A stretch of 41,717 nucleotides of DNA from Dimorphilus gyrociliatus. Lineage: Eukaryota > Annelida > Polychaeta > Dinophilidae. The translations under genes were made by a program, and so were the position numbers. Position 1 is the stretch's first letter; each line of letters starts with the position of its first letter. Below, piece after piece: positions 10,440-21,934 of this stretch. The notes beneath the pieces were generated by a model, which worked only from the letters and a program-made list of their open reading frames with translations, was not told where the DNA came from and made no database searches. The stretch lies in assembly GCA_904063045.1 (NCBI GenBank), contig CAJFCJ010000063.1:82378-124094 (forward strand), written 5' to 3'.

Positions 10440-10908
10440 CTAAAACTTGCAAGAAAGCTTAAAATATCAGTTAAAGTATATAATAGAGGGTTAACAACTG
10501 AATTTAATGGTAGAAATATAACAACCAGTGCAATGTAAGCTTGACTTGATATAGTCAATGTAAAGAAAACTGAATAGATTCCTTTAAAGCAGAAAAATTT
10601 GTAAAAAATGAATATGAATTTATCATGATAAAACCTAAAATTGAAATTGGTAACCAACAAAAAACATTTGTTATAACAATTAAAAAAGATCTTAGTTTAA
10701 TTTTTTTTTGTAAAGTTTTAAATTTAGATTTTTCAAGTATATTTTTAGATTCCAAAGTTTTCTTCCATATTTTAAAATATAATGCAACAATTATTAGACA
10801 TACTAAACCAACAAAACAACCAAAAAATATAAAAGAAAAGAACCATCCTACTGTTTTAGAACTGGAAATATGTAATGTAAAACACACTGGACTTTTTGAG
10901 TAGTAATC
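10440..10908 (-). CDS. RXFP/LGR-like GPCR, exon for ECL2 to TM7, one frameshift
   Basis: One minus-strand exon between an acceptor at 10909-10910 and a donor (GTAAGA) at 10434-10439. It reads ECL2 (SPVCFTLHIS), TM5 (WFFSFIFFGCFVGLVCLI), TM6 (VITNVFCWLPISILGF) and TM7 (LPLNSVVNPLLYTLTD). CWLP and LPLNS-x-NPLLYTLT are typical of the leucine-rich-repeat receptors (RXFP/LGR). A one-base shift near 10575-10590 separates TM6 from TM7. Upstream exons (TM1-4, ectodomain) were not found; the family B MULE begins about 200 bp to the right and may have displaced them. The donor suggests the protein continues beyond TM7. Confidence 0.65.
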
Positions 10909-11459
10909 CTAAGGATAGAAATTTAAATTATAACTCTGAAAATTTTTGGGTATTGACAGAAAGCATTTATGTTTAGGGATTTTAAATATTGAATTTTGAA
11001 ATTGTCTTAACTGCTCTATGGAAACTGCAAGATGAAAAGGTGAAAACAATCAATGTTTTCTGTCATAAAACTAAAAATTACTCTATAAAAGAACAATGGA
11101 GATATTGATACTAAAGGTGCAGTGACATTTCGGCCCAGGACAGTTCGGCCCACTTTTGGACATTTCAGCCCATTTTATGACTTTTTGAGTTAATTATGAA
11201 TTAATTACAATAAATAAGAAAAAGCAAATCAATTTTAAAATTAATAAAAAATATAATAAGTAATATAATATAGTAATTCCAGATATGTAAAATAATTATT
11301 ATAAAATTCAAAATATTTTCAGAATAATGGATACCAGTTTTCCTTATTTCTGAAGTATATTTTACATTGTTTTACAATTTCCTTTTCCTGTTTTGAGAAA
11401 AAGTAGAAAGCATATTTCTTTTCTTCATTTATCATAGAAGCTTCAATAGAAATTACAAC

Positions 11460-13407
11460 ATGAATTTGAAAAACTGTTGGAAGTGTGGATTAAGATTTCA
11501 TTGTACACAAAGAAAATTCAGATGCCAGTTGTGCAGACATATTATCATACAAAGTGTTCAAAATGTAAGTAAACTCTGTAACTTTCTCAGGTATAATGCT
11601 ATATCACCTATATATTAAGATGCAGATTATTGTCCTGATTGTCATGATGTCAGCAAACAAAAATTATTTATTAAATTAAAGAAAATAGATAATTATCATC
11701 AGAGTAAATTCATCCAGAATATGATGAAACTGTTGTTAATTTAGAATCATCAATGAATAATACAAGTGAAATGAATACAAATCAGGTAATTTCATTTGTT
11801 CAAAGATATTATTATTTCACCATAAATTTTAACAGTTAAGACTTTCCTTTGACTTCAATTCACCTGAATCACCAAACAATGAAAAAGAGTTGAACTTTCC
11901 TGAACATGACAAGACATGGCAAAGAGAGTTGATATAAGTGATGAAACTTCATTTGAGATGGATAAGCAGTATAACATCATGGAAAAAGAAAGAAAGAGAT
12001 GATTTCAAAATAGTTGTAGGTGGAAGTACAAAAAATAAAGACTTACTTCTACACAAAAACTGTTCATATTCTGTAAAAAGAAAAACTGAAAGTTCAATCA
12101 CCTGGAGATATACTCAGAGATATGCCAAAGCTCCTTGTCCTGCATACATATTACAAAAGGGATCAAAGTTCATTGTAAAAAATGAAAACCATCTTCATAA
12201 ATTGCATAAAAACATAGAAAGTGTTCTTCAATCAAGAATGGACTTAAAAGAAATGGCAACTGAGTAAAAGACCAAAAGATCCAAGACATTTAGATTGAAA
12301 AAAAAAAAAAAAAAAAAACTGAGTAAAAGACCAAAGCATCCAAGACATTTAGATTTTGAAATAAATCTGGATGAAGTTCCAATTGATTTCTTATTGAGAG
12401 ATATAAAAGAAAAGAAAAATCATTGTATTATAATTGGCACAAATCATCAAATAGAATTACTGGAATGTTGTAAAATTTGGTTCATTGATGCAACTTTTAA
12501 AGTTGTCAGAGATCCATTTTATCAACTGTTTTCAATTCATGGATTCTTGAAAAAACATGATGAATATCAACAGGTTCCATTGGTCTATGTTCTGATGAGT
12601 AGCAAGAAGAAAAGCTGTTAAATTGCTGTACTTCAGGTTTGAGATATTTCAGTATTTTTATCACTTTTAATTTATCATTTTTCATTTGAAAATAGGAGAT
12701 AAGAAAATTAATCAATGATAAAACTCCCAGAAAATGTGTGCCTGATTTTGAAAAGGCTATATGGATGGCACTTAAAGAGCAATTTCCCAATTCTGACCTT
12801 CAAGGATGCTCTTTTCATTTCAAACAAGCAGTTTTGAGGAACATACAGGTAGATTAAACAATCATATAAAGAAAATAATTAAATACTTATTTTATTAGAA
12901 ACTTGGATACATTACTGATTATAAAGAAAATGGGTACAAAGGAAAAATGTTACAAAAATTGATGTGTTTGGCATATCTGCCTTCAAATTTTATTGAACAA
13001 ATGTTTGTCCAACTAAAAGAAGAACTTTGTGAAAAGAAATTGTTTACAGATTTGCTTGAATATATAGAAGTAACATTCATGAAAAGCAGTACTTGGCCTC
13101 CTCAATTCTGGTCTGTTTATCAATTAATTGTGAGAACAAACAATCATGTTGAGGCATGGCATTCCAGACTAAACAAAAATTTGAAAATGGATGAGAAATT
13201 TTATTCTCTAATAAAAGAATTGAAAAGAGAAGCTGAATTAGCAGAGATCTTTGAAAAGTTATTGTCTGAAAAAAAGTTGAGAAAAATATAGAAGAAGAAG
13301 TATAAAGATTTAGAATTTAAAATATTGCAGTTGTGGAGTAATTTGAAGAAAGAGAATTGAGTTTGGATGAATTATTGGATAGACTTGTTGATTTAAATAT
13401 CTGTTAA
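11460..13407 (+). pseudogene. MULE transposase, family B, decayed
   Basis: Exon 1 (11460-11564) encodes a Cys-rich start (CWKCGLRFHC, CQLC). A second exon with CPDC continues it in a shifted frame. Then come a FLYWCH-like finger (SITWRY, HLHKLH; its Cys is replaced by Tyr), the first catalytic Asp (WFIDATFKVV), an intron, PDFEKAIW with the second Asp, CSFH, another intron, and TNNHVEAWH with the catalytic Glu. At least five frameshifts or stops break it (near 11715, 11935, 11985, 12610, 13289), so it is inactive. The introns fall at the same places as in families A and C. Confidence 0.75.
12259..12356. repeat. Direct duplication around an A20 tract
   Basis: About 38 bases (ACTGAGTAAAAGACCAAA...CATTTAGATT) occur twice, before and after a run of about 20 A at 12299-12318, differing at two positions. 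The first copy interrupts the transposase frame with a stop. Confidence 0.85.
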
Positions 13408-13639
13408 AATTTGTTATTTCTTGTTCTGCATTTTAGTTATTAAACTTAACACTCCTATTTGTAAATTGTTTTTTATATTAAAAAAATAAACATAATTGTT
13501 CACAAAATAAAAATTATATTTGTCATATTTATCAATTCATAAGTACTAAACCTATCTTCAAGTGAGACACAATGCCTTTAGTATGATTACCTTAGAATGG
13601 GCCGAAATGTCCAAAAGTGGGCCGAAATGTCCTGACCCC

Positions 13640-13821
13640 ATTCTTTGAGCATAACAGATTTGCATTATGGAATTAATAATGGAACAAACAATATAGAAAA
13701 AATGCATGTCAAACTTGTTACATCTTATTCAAAAACAGATGCAGAAGAGGCAAGCTTGTTTTTGCTGTGCCACATGTTAGCCAGAAGTGATGCAATAGTT
13801 TTTCATGTCTTTGTTATGGAT
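13640..13821. other. Unassigned open stretch
   Basis: An open plus-strand frame from 13645 runs into the MITE at 13822. Its sequence (LHYGINNGTNNIEKMHVKLV) is unlike any family I recognise. It may be chance or the relic of an exon cut by the flanking elements. Confidence 0.3.
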
Positions 13822-14028
13822 GGGGGTGTGAACGTACCCATGGCGGGTTGAAGCCTACCTTAATATATCTGAAATTGAGTGTAATATCTGTGTTTTTTAT
13901 ATTCCCTAACCCTAAATTGGAGCCCCTCTAACAATAAATTCATCCAAATATTCAAACTAACCCTTTCCTAAAATGTTTTCATGGTTGGAAATATTTGCTA
14001 ACAGGTATGTTTGCACCCAACCCCCTTT
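13822..14028. mobile_element. MITE with GGGTGTGAACGTACC ends
   Basis: About 200 bp with imperfect terminal inverted repeats: GGGGGTGTGAACGTACCC at the left and, reading inwards, GGGGGTTGGGTGCAAACATACC at the right. Internal sequence has CCCTAACCCTAAA, as in the GACAGAAA MITEs. No coding capacity. Confidence 0.55.
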
Positions 14029-14089
14029 GTTATATGTTCATTGTGAGACTGTTACATTTCAACTTTGTAATCTTTTGACCAAGTGAACC

Positions 14090-14400
14090 CAAGCTTTGGT
14101 AAATGTATAAAAGGAAATACATTTCCCCAGTTTGGCAGTTCAGTTCTTTAATGGTTAACTGATTGTTTGAACTTGCTGGTTTGGAACTAGAAGCTCATTT
14201 ACTCAATGCATATTCTTTAACTAAAATACTGGCATTTTGTTGATTAATTTCTACCAAAATTACATTTTTTATAACTACTTGTGGACAAACTTGGAAGGTT
14301 CTGTTGGGACCAGTACTTTGGCAGATTGGTAAATGATTGGAAAGGATGAATACTGTTCAGAAGAAGCGGAAATTCCTACAATTACAATACGACAAAGTAC
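14090..14400 (+). repeat. Diverged LTR-like leader and gag-like start
   Basis: It shares AACTAGAAGCTCATTT, TTGTTGATTAATTTCTACC and TTGGTAAATGATTGGAAAGGA with the LTR-like copies. A TATAAAAG box is at 14107-14114. A gag-like start (MIGKDEYCSEEAEIPTITIR) begins at 14334 and breaks after about 25 residues. The 5' part of the repeat is missing. Confidence 0.6.
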
Positions 14401-14404
14401 AGAA

Positions 14405-14773
14405 AAAGTTCTACATTTCTCATGATTTTCATCAAAACACAAAACACATAAGTTTTCCATGTCATGTGTTTGACAATACAACAATGACTCCTCATCATGA
14501 TTATTGCATGTACTTTTCATCTTTCTTTGACTTTCATTTGAATGTTCAAGTTGATTTTTTTTGTAGTTGATAAATTTGGCAAAAAGTTATTTTGATTGTT
14601 TTCCTGCATACTGGATAGGAAATATGTGTATTTCTAACTTTTAATTGTTTTATACATTTAAAACAACATGTATGTTGACAAGGAAAAATTCTACAATCAT
14701 TTCTTAATCAAGAACCCAAACAAAGTGCACATTGAAATTCATTTTGGTTGTTAAAATATCCTGCAACAGCCAT
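14405..14773 (-). pseudogene. TRIM-like RING/B-box gene relic
   Basis: From ATG at 14773 the minus strand reads a RING finger: CALCLGS, an internal stop, then FPCQHTCCFKC and a damaged last pair (YPVC instead of CPxC). After further stops a B-box follows: CNNHDEESLLYC, HDMENLC, CFDENHEKC, with the expected Cys/His spacing. It breaks off at the gag-like fragment, which was probably inserted there. RING plus B-box is the N-terminal half of TRIM ubiquitin ligases. With several stops and no coiled coil, it is dead. The RING resembles that of the RING-LRR pseudogene at 20799-21023. Confidence 0.65.
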
Positions 14774-16005
14774 TTTGATTATGTGCAGCAATATTTATAT
14801 TCTTATTTTCACTTTCAAATATTTCAAATAAGTTGCTTTAATTATCTGGTTAAATTTGTGATATTTTATGAAAAAGTTAATATTTAAATTTTTAAAATTA
14901 ATGATATTTTGGGCATTTGATCAATATTTTAAATGATTTTTGCTAAAACCTAGCGACGAACTATTATTTGAATATAATACTCAAATTAAAATGATTGCAT
15001 TGGTCTGCTTAGCTAAATTGTACGTTCGTATTTCAAAAGTACTGATCAATTTAAAGCAATTAATAAATATTTAAATTCAATGATTTTTTCAAAATAAGAT
15101 ATTTAAAGAAGTCAGTTATATAAGAGTTTACTGCTGAGCATTGGGTTTTCATTGTTTGAAGTGAATACCTGCATATTGTTTTTCAGCAGTGACAGCATTG
15201 AATTTCTTCTACCTGCAATAGAATCTTTTACTGCAGTTGATGGAAACAGATGTCTTGGAGGTTGTCAACAACACCCACTCTTTTGTGGTTTTACCTTAAC
15301 CATAATCCAGCCGTGGACCCTATTAATAAAGTGCTTTGTTGTTCTTACTCATTAGTTTAAACTCACCTCTTAACAAATCAATTGCTTTAATATTTTTCCT
15401 AGCCCAAAATCACCCAAAAAGAATTTAAATAAATCAATGTTAGACAAACAATAAACAGTGTAAAAGGCTGGATTTGGCCTTGATGAAAAGAAAGAAGCTT
15501 ATAGTTATAAGTTTCATTGAACAGAGGCAAAAATGAGGTATACAGTTTTTCAAAAACTGCTAAAAGCTTTTGATTGATATGAATTATAATTTTCAGTTTA
15601 CTACTTACACATTCTAAAAGAAAGCAGTATTTATTTTACCAAAATTATACTACAGATAGCAGTTAATAAAGTAGAATTGATTCATAAATTTGAGTTTTAA
15701 GAATTTTACTTTTAACATGTCAATAATTGTCTCTCTTCACAAATATTATCCTTTAACACTAATTGATTTCTTAATGAAGTACAAACAATTAAACATACAT
15801 ATTCCTTTATAATAATAGGTAATTTCATGTTGGTGGTAAATTTTCTTCAAATTGTGGCCGAAAATTTCCTATAAGCAGAAATGAAAAGCCTAATTTTAAT
15901 AGGCATTATTACGAATTTTATGATTGAATATCACGTCTTGGCAGAGTTATGGGAAAATCGTGAAGTTTTGCTTGAAAGGAGTAAATATCTTTTTTAAATC
16001 TATAA
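14774..16005. other. Mostly non-coding; weak discoidin-like relic at 15152-15355
   Basis: AT-rich DNA. A plus-strand frame at 15152-15355 contains AVDGNRCLGGC and, 16 residues later, PWTLL. This faintly recalls the AxDGN...PWW pattern of F5/8-type and fucolectin-like domains. It lacks a start and the rest of the domain. Nothing else was recognised. Confidence 0.3.
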
Positions 16006-17045
16006 ATGGATATATTTTTAAAACTTTACTATCTCTTTTTAGCTCGTCATTTATTTATACTGACAAATTATAAAATGAGAAAATGTCTTACAGTTCAAAA
16101 TTTGATTTTACATGTTACCGATATCGATGATTTTGAGAAAGTAAATTTGAAAAATGTTAATAGCTCTATATTTAAAATGGATACAGAACATCATATTATA
16201 ATTATATCTAATAATACATGTTTGGATTTGCCTGGTCATATTCCTTATTCTCCTCCATTACCAAAATTAAAAGCACATTATTTATGTGAAGAGCAATCTT
16301 CATTTCCTAATACTGATCAATTGTGGAAAGCTGAAATTTTACCCTCTCATCGATTCAGTTTCGTTTTTCGTAATTTACTGCAGAGTAATCTGTTTGTATT
16401 AAATACTTACTTTATAAATACTTCTCTTTAATCATATATATATATATATATATAAATATATATAATTCTAACTTGTATAGTGTTTTAACTGCGAAGGATG
16501 GTATAAAACTCTCTAATCAAAATATTCCTGAACAAGACGAATTTTGGTCTCTCAGGTCCGTTTGCTTAGGTCAACCATTACAAATTGGTACTTTTTTTTT
16601 ATTTTTAAAGTCTTCACTATGAATATTATTCATTAACTTTTTTTTTTCAGAATATATTCTAGCTGAGAGCAGTTCTATTACTAATAAAGATAAATTAATT
16701 GATGGTAATTCATCAACTTGCCTGAATATACCAAATGAAGAAACAGTCACAGTTTTTTCTATACGTCTCAGTTATAAATCTAATTTCCAATTAGACTTGG
16801 AATGGAACAGCAAAATGAACTGCTCGGAGAAAATATTCGTTTCGACAGAAGTTAAAGAAGATAGTTCATATCGTGAATTAAAATTATGTACACATATTAA
16901 TAAAAGTTCATTGAATTCTACTTGTTCTTGGATGTGTTCAGATGTAATAGAACACATGCCAATTGGAGTATGCATGACTGTTTTATTACACATTTGGCCT
17001 GAACCAAGCGACAATTTACAATTTTGTGAATTAATTTTTAAATAA
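16006..17045 (+). CDS. Three-exon gene with a lectin-like C-terminus
   Basis: Exon 1 starts at ATG 16006 (MDIFLKLYYLFLARHLFILT, hydrophobic, possibly a signal or anchor). Exon 2 is 16481-16587, and exon 3 is 16651-17045, ending in TAA. Exons 2 and 3 join cleanly through a GTACTT donor and a poly-T acceptor. The exon 1 donor is uncertain; a GTTTGT near 16390 would keep phase. Exon 3 has KLIDGNSSTCLNI followed by paired cysteines and ends FCELIFK, similar to fucolectin/F5-8-type galactose-binding domains (DGN...STC and a final C-E-x-x). A secreted or membrane carbohydrate-binding protein is likely but unproven. An (AT)n tract lies in intron 1. Confidence 0.55.
16434..16455. repeat. (AT)n microsatellite
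   Basis: A simple AT dinucleotide tract in the first intron of the lectin-like gene. Confidence 0.9.
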
Positions 17046-17927
17046 GAAATGAAAACAGACAAATAATGACGAAATACAAAATAAGCATCTGAAATAGTAA
17101 TAGTTTTTAAAAAATGTTGAAATATAATCTACAAGCACAATAAATGCCTGATTTTGATGTATAAGTTCTTTAAACAAAACTGCCCACTACTTAATCAAGT
17201 TATAGATAAACTATTGAACTAATTAACAATTATAAACTGAGTTTTGTAAGACCTTTGGTACTAAATTCCTTTTTATTATTTAGTATACATAGACATTCTT
17301 TACAATTTGAAATAGATTAAGCACACTAATGCTTCTCTCTGTCTAAATTTGCTCCAATTAACATCCATTAATTAAAGAAAGAGTCAGTTTATAATCCATA
17401 TCCTCTACAAATATTAAAGAATTTGCTTCAATTATGCTTACCATTTATCATAATAGTACAAATATTTTATTATCAATTCAATTATGTGGCAGAGTTAATG
17501 TGTGTTGAGGAAAGGGAGTGAGTGTCGTCGTCCTAAAGAGGGATGGTGACTTGATATTACATTCTTACTAGGTCAAGATCAACATGACTCTCATCAACTC
17601 AGGTGAGTAGAATCAAAAAAATCCATAAAAATGACAAAATGAATTTGAGAAGTATAAAAGGGGGAAAATATAGCATTTTGTGTTGCAACTCTCTAGCCAT
17701 ATTGAAGAGAAATAGTCAGTCACAACTTAGGAAGATATCTTCCTCACTTAAGCAATGAAATTAATAATTTTCAAAATGTCAATACTGATACAAACCATTA
17801 CTAAAAAAAAGTGTCTTTAACCAATAGACAATTTAATGTTGGACTTGTTGATAAACTTGTAATTTTCCCAATATTTCACCAAATGTGGATTGTTATCAAT
17901 TTATTAGCAACTACAATGTGAAATTGT
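17046..17927. other. Intergenic, nothing recognised
   Basis: AT-rich sequence between convergent genes. No open frame, repeat or structured element was recognised. Confidence 0.6.
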
Positions 17928-19067
17928 TCACCAATTTGGTGATCTAATCTGTCTGCAAATTTCTATTCTGGTGAAACTTGGAAGGTGTTTTTGAATTACA
18001 TCACGTAATGCTGTAGAAATTGAATAACAACTGTTATTCAAGTATGATGATAAATTCTTATCAATTGTATCCAAACTATCAATTTTAAATGTTAATTGAA
18101 TAGTTTTTAATGATTAGAAAATCTTTTAATATTTCAATAAGAAATCCAAATCAGGTGCATTATCAATATCTAATGATTCAATTATGATTGATGTCAGTTG
18201 ATTTTTAGATGTTTGTAATCCTTGAAAAATTGACTTAAATTCTTTTATAAAATATTTCTCATGACTATTTATAGTAATTTGTTGTAATAATTTACATTCC
18301 TTAAGTAAAATACTAAAATTCTTTGTCTGATCACCATTCAGACAACAATTATGAAGAGTAATATTTAAAAGACAATGGGAAGATGATAATAATCCTTGGC
18401 ATATTTTCTCAAATGCTTTATATAATTGATAATCATGAGCAAATGAGAATTCTCTCAGTGACTTGCATTCTTCAGGTAAATCAGCTAATGAATTTCCTTG
18501 TTCTTCATTTAATTCACATTTGAAAACATCAATAAATTCAAGAGATTTAGATGATGATGATTTTAAATGATCAATTATTAAATAATGTTTAACATTTTGT
18601 GGAAGATAAATTTCTTTCAATGAAATACAATCCTTAACTAAAGAATTCAAATCGATATTTTCATTTTCAACAGTTGGAACAGTTAAATTATTAAATTTAA
18701 TAGTTTGAAGGCTTTCCAATGACGCTTTCAAGCCATTACAAATCATTCCAAATCCTTCACCTAATATTCCATTTCCCATACAGAAAAATTTTTCTAATGA
18801 TCTACATTCTTTGAGTAGATCATTTAAATAATATCATCAATACTACAATGAGAAACATTAATTGATAATAGATTATCGGATGATGATTTTAAACTATTAC
18901 ACAATATTTGAAATACTTCTACAGACATAGAATTCATACTTATATCAATATTTTGCAGTTGAGTACATTCCAAAAGAAAATCACTTAAATAGGAAATTTT
19001 TTGACCATTTAGGCAACAGTTTGAAAAATTAATAGATAAAAGTTATCCAGATGACATTTTTAATCTC

Positions 19068-19154
19068 CCCTAAGGGTTAGTGGTCATGGGAAAGGTTAGG
19101 TACAGCTAAGGGCTGGGTTAGGGTAAAAGCACCAATTTATGGACATTTTCTGTC
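19068..19154. mobile_element. MITE relic, one end, inside the RING-LRR pseudogene
   Basis: It contains GGTTAGGTACAGCTAAG and ends TGGACATTTTCTGTCG, matching one half of the complete MITE at 23931-24129. It splits the LRR reading frame. Confidence 0.65.
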
Positions 19155-19619
19155 GCTTCCGTAAATATCTTTTAAATGTTTACAATCTTTAAATAAATTT
19201 GCTAAAACAAAACCCTGATCATCAGTTTCTGAATTAATATGAATTTTTTGTAAAGAATTTGATGAGTTTTTTTTCAATGAATTACAAATTGATTCAAAAT
19301 CTTTGGAATTCAATTTTGGCATTCTTAAATTCAATTCTTGCAATGATTTATATTCATTGAATAGATTTCTTAAAAGTATAACATTTTGAAATGTAAATGA
19401 AGAAAAGTTAATAATTTTCAATGTTTTTGAACATGAATTCAATCCATTAAATATTTTCAACCAATTATCATCATCATCATCTCTAACACTTTTACAGTAA
19501 TTGATATTAATTTCTTTTAAGCATTTACATTTCGTCAATAAATTACCTAATATATCACTTCCGGTACTAGTAATTAAACAATTGGAGATTGTTAAACTTT
19601 CCAGTGAAACAATTTTTCT

Positions 19620-19816
19620 TGTAGAAAATCCCAATATAGACGCACGCTGTCTATTTATAGAATACGGTGGAAAACGTTCAAATCCTTGATTCAAAATGGC
19701 CACCATATTCTATAGTTCTGTATATTTACAATACTGATACTGTTGCCTAGAGACACTCCAGTCAAATACATTTCAACTATATAGACAGAGTCTATCTATA
19801 TTGGGATTTTCTACAA
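19620..19816. mobile_element. Short inverted-repeat element (about 197 bp)
   Basis: Ends are GTAGAAAATCCCAATATAGAC and, at the right, GTCTATCTATATTGGGATTTTCTAC, near-perfect inverted repeats. It lies in the LRR pseudogene and supplies about 30 foreign residues to the open frame that appears to begin at 19706. No target duplication was seen. Confidence 0.7.
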
Positions 19817-19966
19817 TTACTGTTTATTATTGAACACTTGATTAAAATTTTACATTTTTCAAAAATAAAATAAAATACAATAAGGAAAATATATAGAAAA
19901 ATTAAATCAATGAATTTTTTTCAATTTCATCTTCATAAAGGAGTTGGTATTTTTTTTGTTTTTTAC

Positions 19967-20085
19967 TGTACACATACAATAGATAAGTAGTATTGAACCA
20001 GTATTGTACTGTGCAGATAGCACTGATAAAGATAAACAGTATTGACCTAGTCTTGAGTAGGGCAGTACATATTTTATTAATGGTA
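19967..20085 (+). repeat. LTR-like 5' fragment
   Basis: It begins TGTACACATACAATAGATAA and matches the first roughly 120 bases of the LTR-like repeat, in the same orientation as the copy at 22963. An opposite-strand piece (AACTATCAACTGTTAACTTTG) is at 20226-20275. Both lie inside the RING-LRR pseudogene. Confidence 0.6.
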
Positions 20086-21023
20086 AAATTTGGAAGCAAA
20101 ATTTTTATTCTGTCCCTACCAACTTTTTCTCAGAACAAACAATAATGTTGAGGGTTTGGCATACAAGGGGCAAAATGTCCAGGTGTGAAATGTCTTGGAA
20201 TCATTTCACTGATTGTTAGAGGAACTAAACTATCAACTGTTAACTTTGTAGAGCTGATATACTCTTTAAAGTTTGGATAGCTTAATAGATTTATGTATTG
20301 TAATAAATAATTTGAAAAAATAGAAAAAAGCAATTGTTTCATTTAAATTTCATTTCCAAGACCTTTGTTTTATTTTAGAACAAAGTTTTACCAGAGATCT
20401 CAGCCCTAAAAATTGTTCTGGTTGTAAATCAACACTTGTTAAATGAAGATTTTTCAAAGAGTTTGATGATTTCTGAAGTCCTTCACAAATATTCAAAAAT
20501 CCTTTTTTCATATTTTTATTCCATGATAGATTCATTGTTTCTATTATGGAACAATGTTTTAGCAAATTTCCAGTTACTATACTTTGTTCTTCATTTTCCA
20601 AAAGTGTTTGATGAACTTTGAAGTCCTTCGCAGATACTCAACACTCCCTTTCCCATATGTATATTAGAAAAAAGATATATTGTTTCAATTGTTGAACAAT
20701 GTTTCAGGAATTTTCCAATCTTTGTACTTTGTTGTATATTTAAATTACATTCAAATAATTTCAGACTTTTCAAAGTCTTTGATGAACTAAGAAGTCCTTC
20801 ACAAATATTCAAAAATCTTTGGCTTTTGAATTTTATTTAAATAGTTATTTTGTTTTTTGATGTTTTGTCTGCATTGTGGACAGCTTAGTTCATGATTTTC
20901 CATTTTCAATTGTTGAATACATCCAAAACAATAGGTATGCTGACATGGTAGTATTGTTGTATCTTTTCCCACCAAGTATTTCAAACATATTGAACATTTA
21001 AGTTCTTTTTCATTGATCATCAT

Positions 21024-21659
21024 TGTTTGGCCGCCATTTTGAAACCATGGCTTTTTTTCGTTTTACTTTTAGCTATATTGGTAGCTAAGGGTTGTGTTTT
21101 TATTTTGTGGAATTTCAAATTTTTTTAATATGTGATCAATTTTATGATTCAAAGGAATTGATTAAGTATCTTTTCCCGTAATTTAAGGCTGTACCAAGGT
21201 ATTACTAAAACATGGACTGATCTGATAAATGTAAGGAAAATATGAAATTAATGTCAAATAGTGTGCTTTGTGCTCAGTTTTAATTTAAGAAGAATTCATT
21301 AATAGAATAATACAATACCTTACCTATTTCAACATTGATGTCACAATAACAGATGTCTAAATGTTTCAAATTTATTGATAAATTTTCCACAGTTATAATA
21401 ATGTTTGGAAATGAATCATTTCCCTGATATAAAGCGGAATCTATGAATAATTGGATTTAAAAAAAAAAAAACAATTCAACTATTCAATTGCTGTGGTTGG
21501 ACCCATGGTATGAATCACGCTTCCGTGATTATTGCTCTGAATCATTCAATCTAGTTATATATATGCTTAAATTTTCTTTTTATCTTGTTGCCTAACGGAT
21601 TGAAACAACCTAAATTATCAGAAGGAAATGAACACTGAAAAGCCATTTGATCTGGTCAA
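21024..21659. other. Intergenic, nothing recognised
   Basis: AT-rich sequence upstream of the RING-LRR pseudogene. No gene or repeat was recognised beyond an A-run at 21460-21471. Confidence 0.5.
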
Positions 21660-21828
21660 ATCTGCAAGCATAATACAGTAAATATACTGCTTCTACCTTG
21701 CACTCATGTGATTATATGCAGAACATGCTTGCAAAGTCTATGGAAATCAGAGTGTCCATCTTGTAGAAAGCCATTTATTGGATTTAAAAGTATTCTTTTG
21801 GATTTGAAAAGCCTAAAATTGTTTTAAA
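21660..21828 (+). pseudogene. RING-finger fragment
   Basis: A plus-strand frame reads GQICKHNTVNILLLPC, then CTHVIICRTCLQ and ECPSCRKPF, the C-terminal two thirds of a RING finger, ending in TAA at 21826-21828. The first Cys pair is not recognisable and an in-frame TGA precedes it. The Cys-to-His spacing carries one extra residue (CTHVIIC). It is a third RING-type relic in this window, probably dead. Confidence 0.5.
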
Positions 21829-21934
21829 GTGAAAATGTAAAAGAAGAAAAAACATTTTTTAGTGTTTACATATCTATATTAGAAATTAATTGGTACTAAA
21901 TTTCTGTCTTCCTAAACTGCGTTCTACTGGGCTG

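Larger units (their letters stand above)
11116..13639 (+). mobile_element. MULE transposon, family B
   Basis: A 2.5-kb Mutator-like element bounded by inverted iterated motifs. The left end reads GACATTTCGGCCCAGGACAG; the right end, inwards, is GGGGTCAGGACATTTCGGCC. Each end repeats GGACATTTCGGCCCA-type units (three left, two right). The plus-strand transposase is decayed. The end motif differs from families A and C, but the design (short iterated motifs starting GACA) is the same. No matching target duplication is visible (GATACTAAA versus ATTCTTTGA), so the boundary may be off by a few bases or the site has decayed. Confidence 0.75.
17928..21023 (-). pseudogene. RING finger plus leucine-rich-repeat protein, decayed
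   Basis: The minus strand starts MMINEKELKCSICLKYL at 21023 with a complete C3HC4 RING: CSIC, CQHTYC, FGC, CPQC. It continues into ribonuclease-inhibitor-like LRRs with an approximately 56-residue double repeat (FLKHCSTIETIYL, ICEGLQSSSNTLK). Blocks are 20799-21023, 20591-20812, 20350-20601, 19137-19600, 18126-19050 and 17928-18110. One-base frameshifts in short T runs near 20817, 20607 and 18838 separate neighbouring blocks. True stops lie at 19047-19049, at 18126 and just beyond. Three insertions interrupt it (19068-19154, 19620-19816, and 19967-20275 with LTR-like pieces). It probably derives from a RING-type ubiquitin ligase with an LRR sensor. Confidence 0.75.

Noticed and set aside
16772-17062. 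Minus-strand frame opposite the lectin-like exon
   Set aside because: It is antisense to exon 3, which has clean splice sites and a better domain match.
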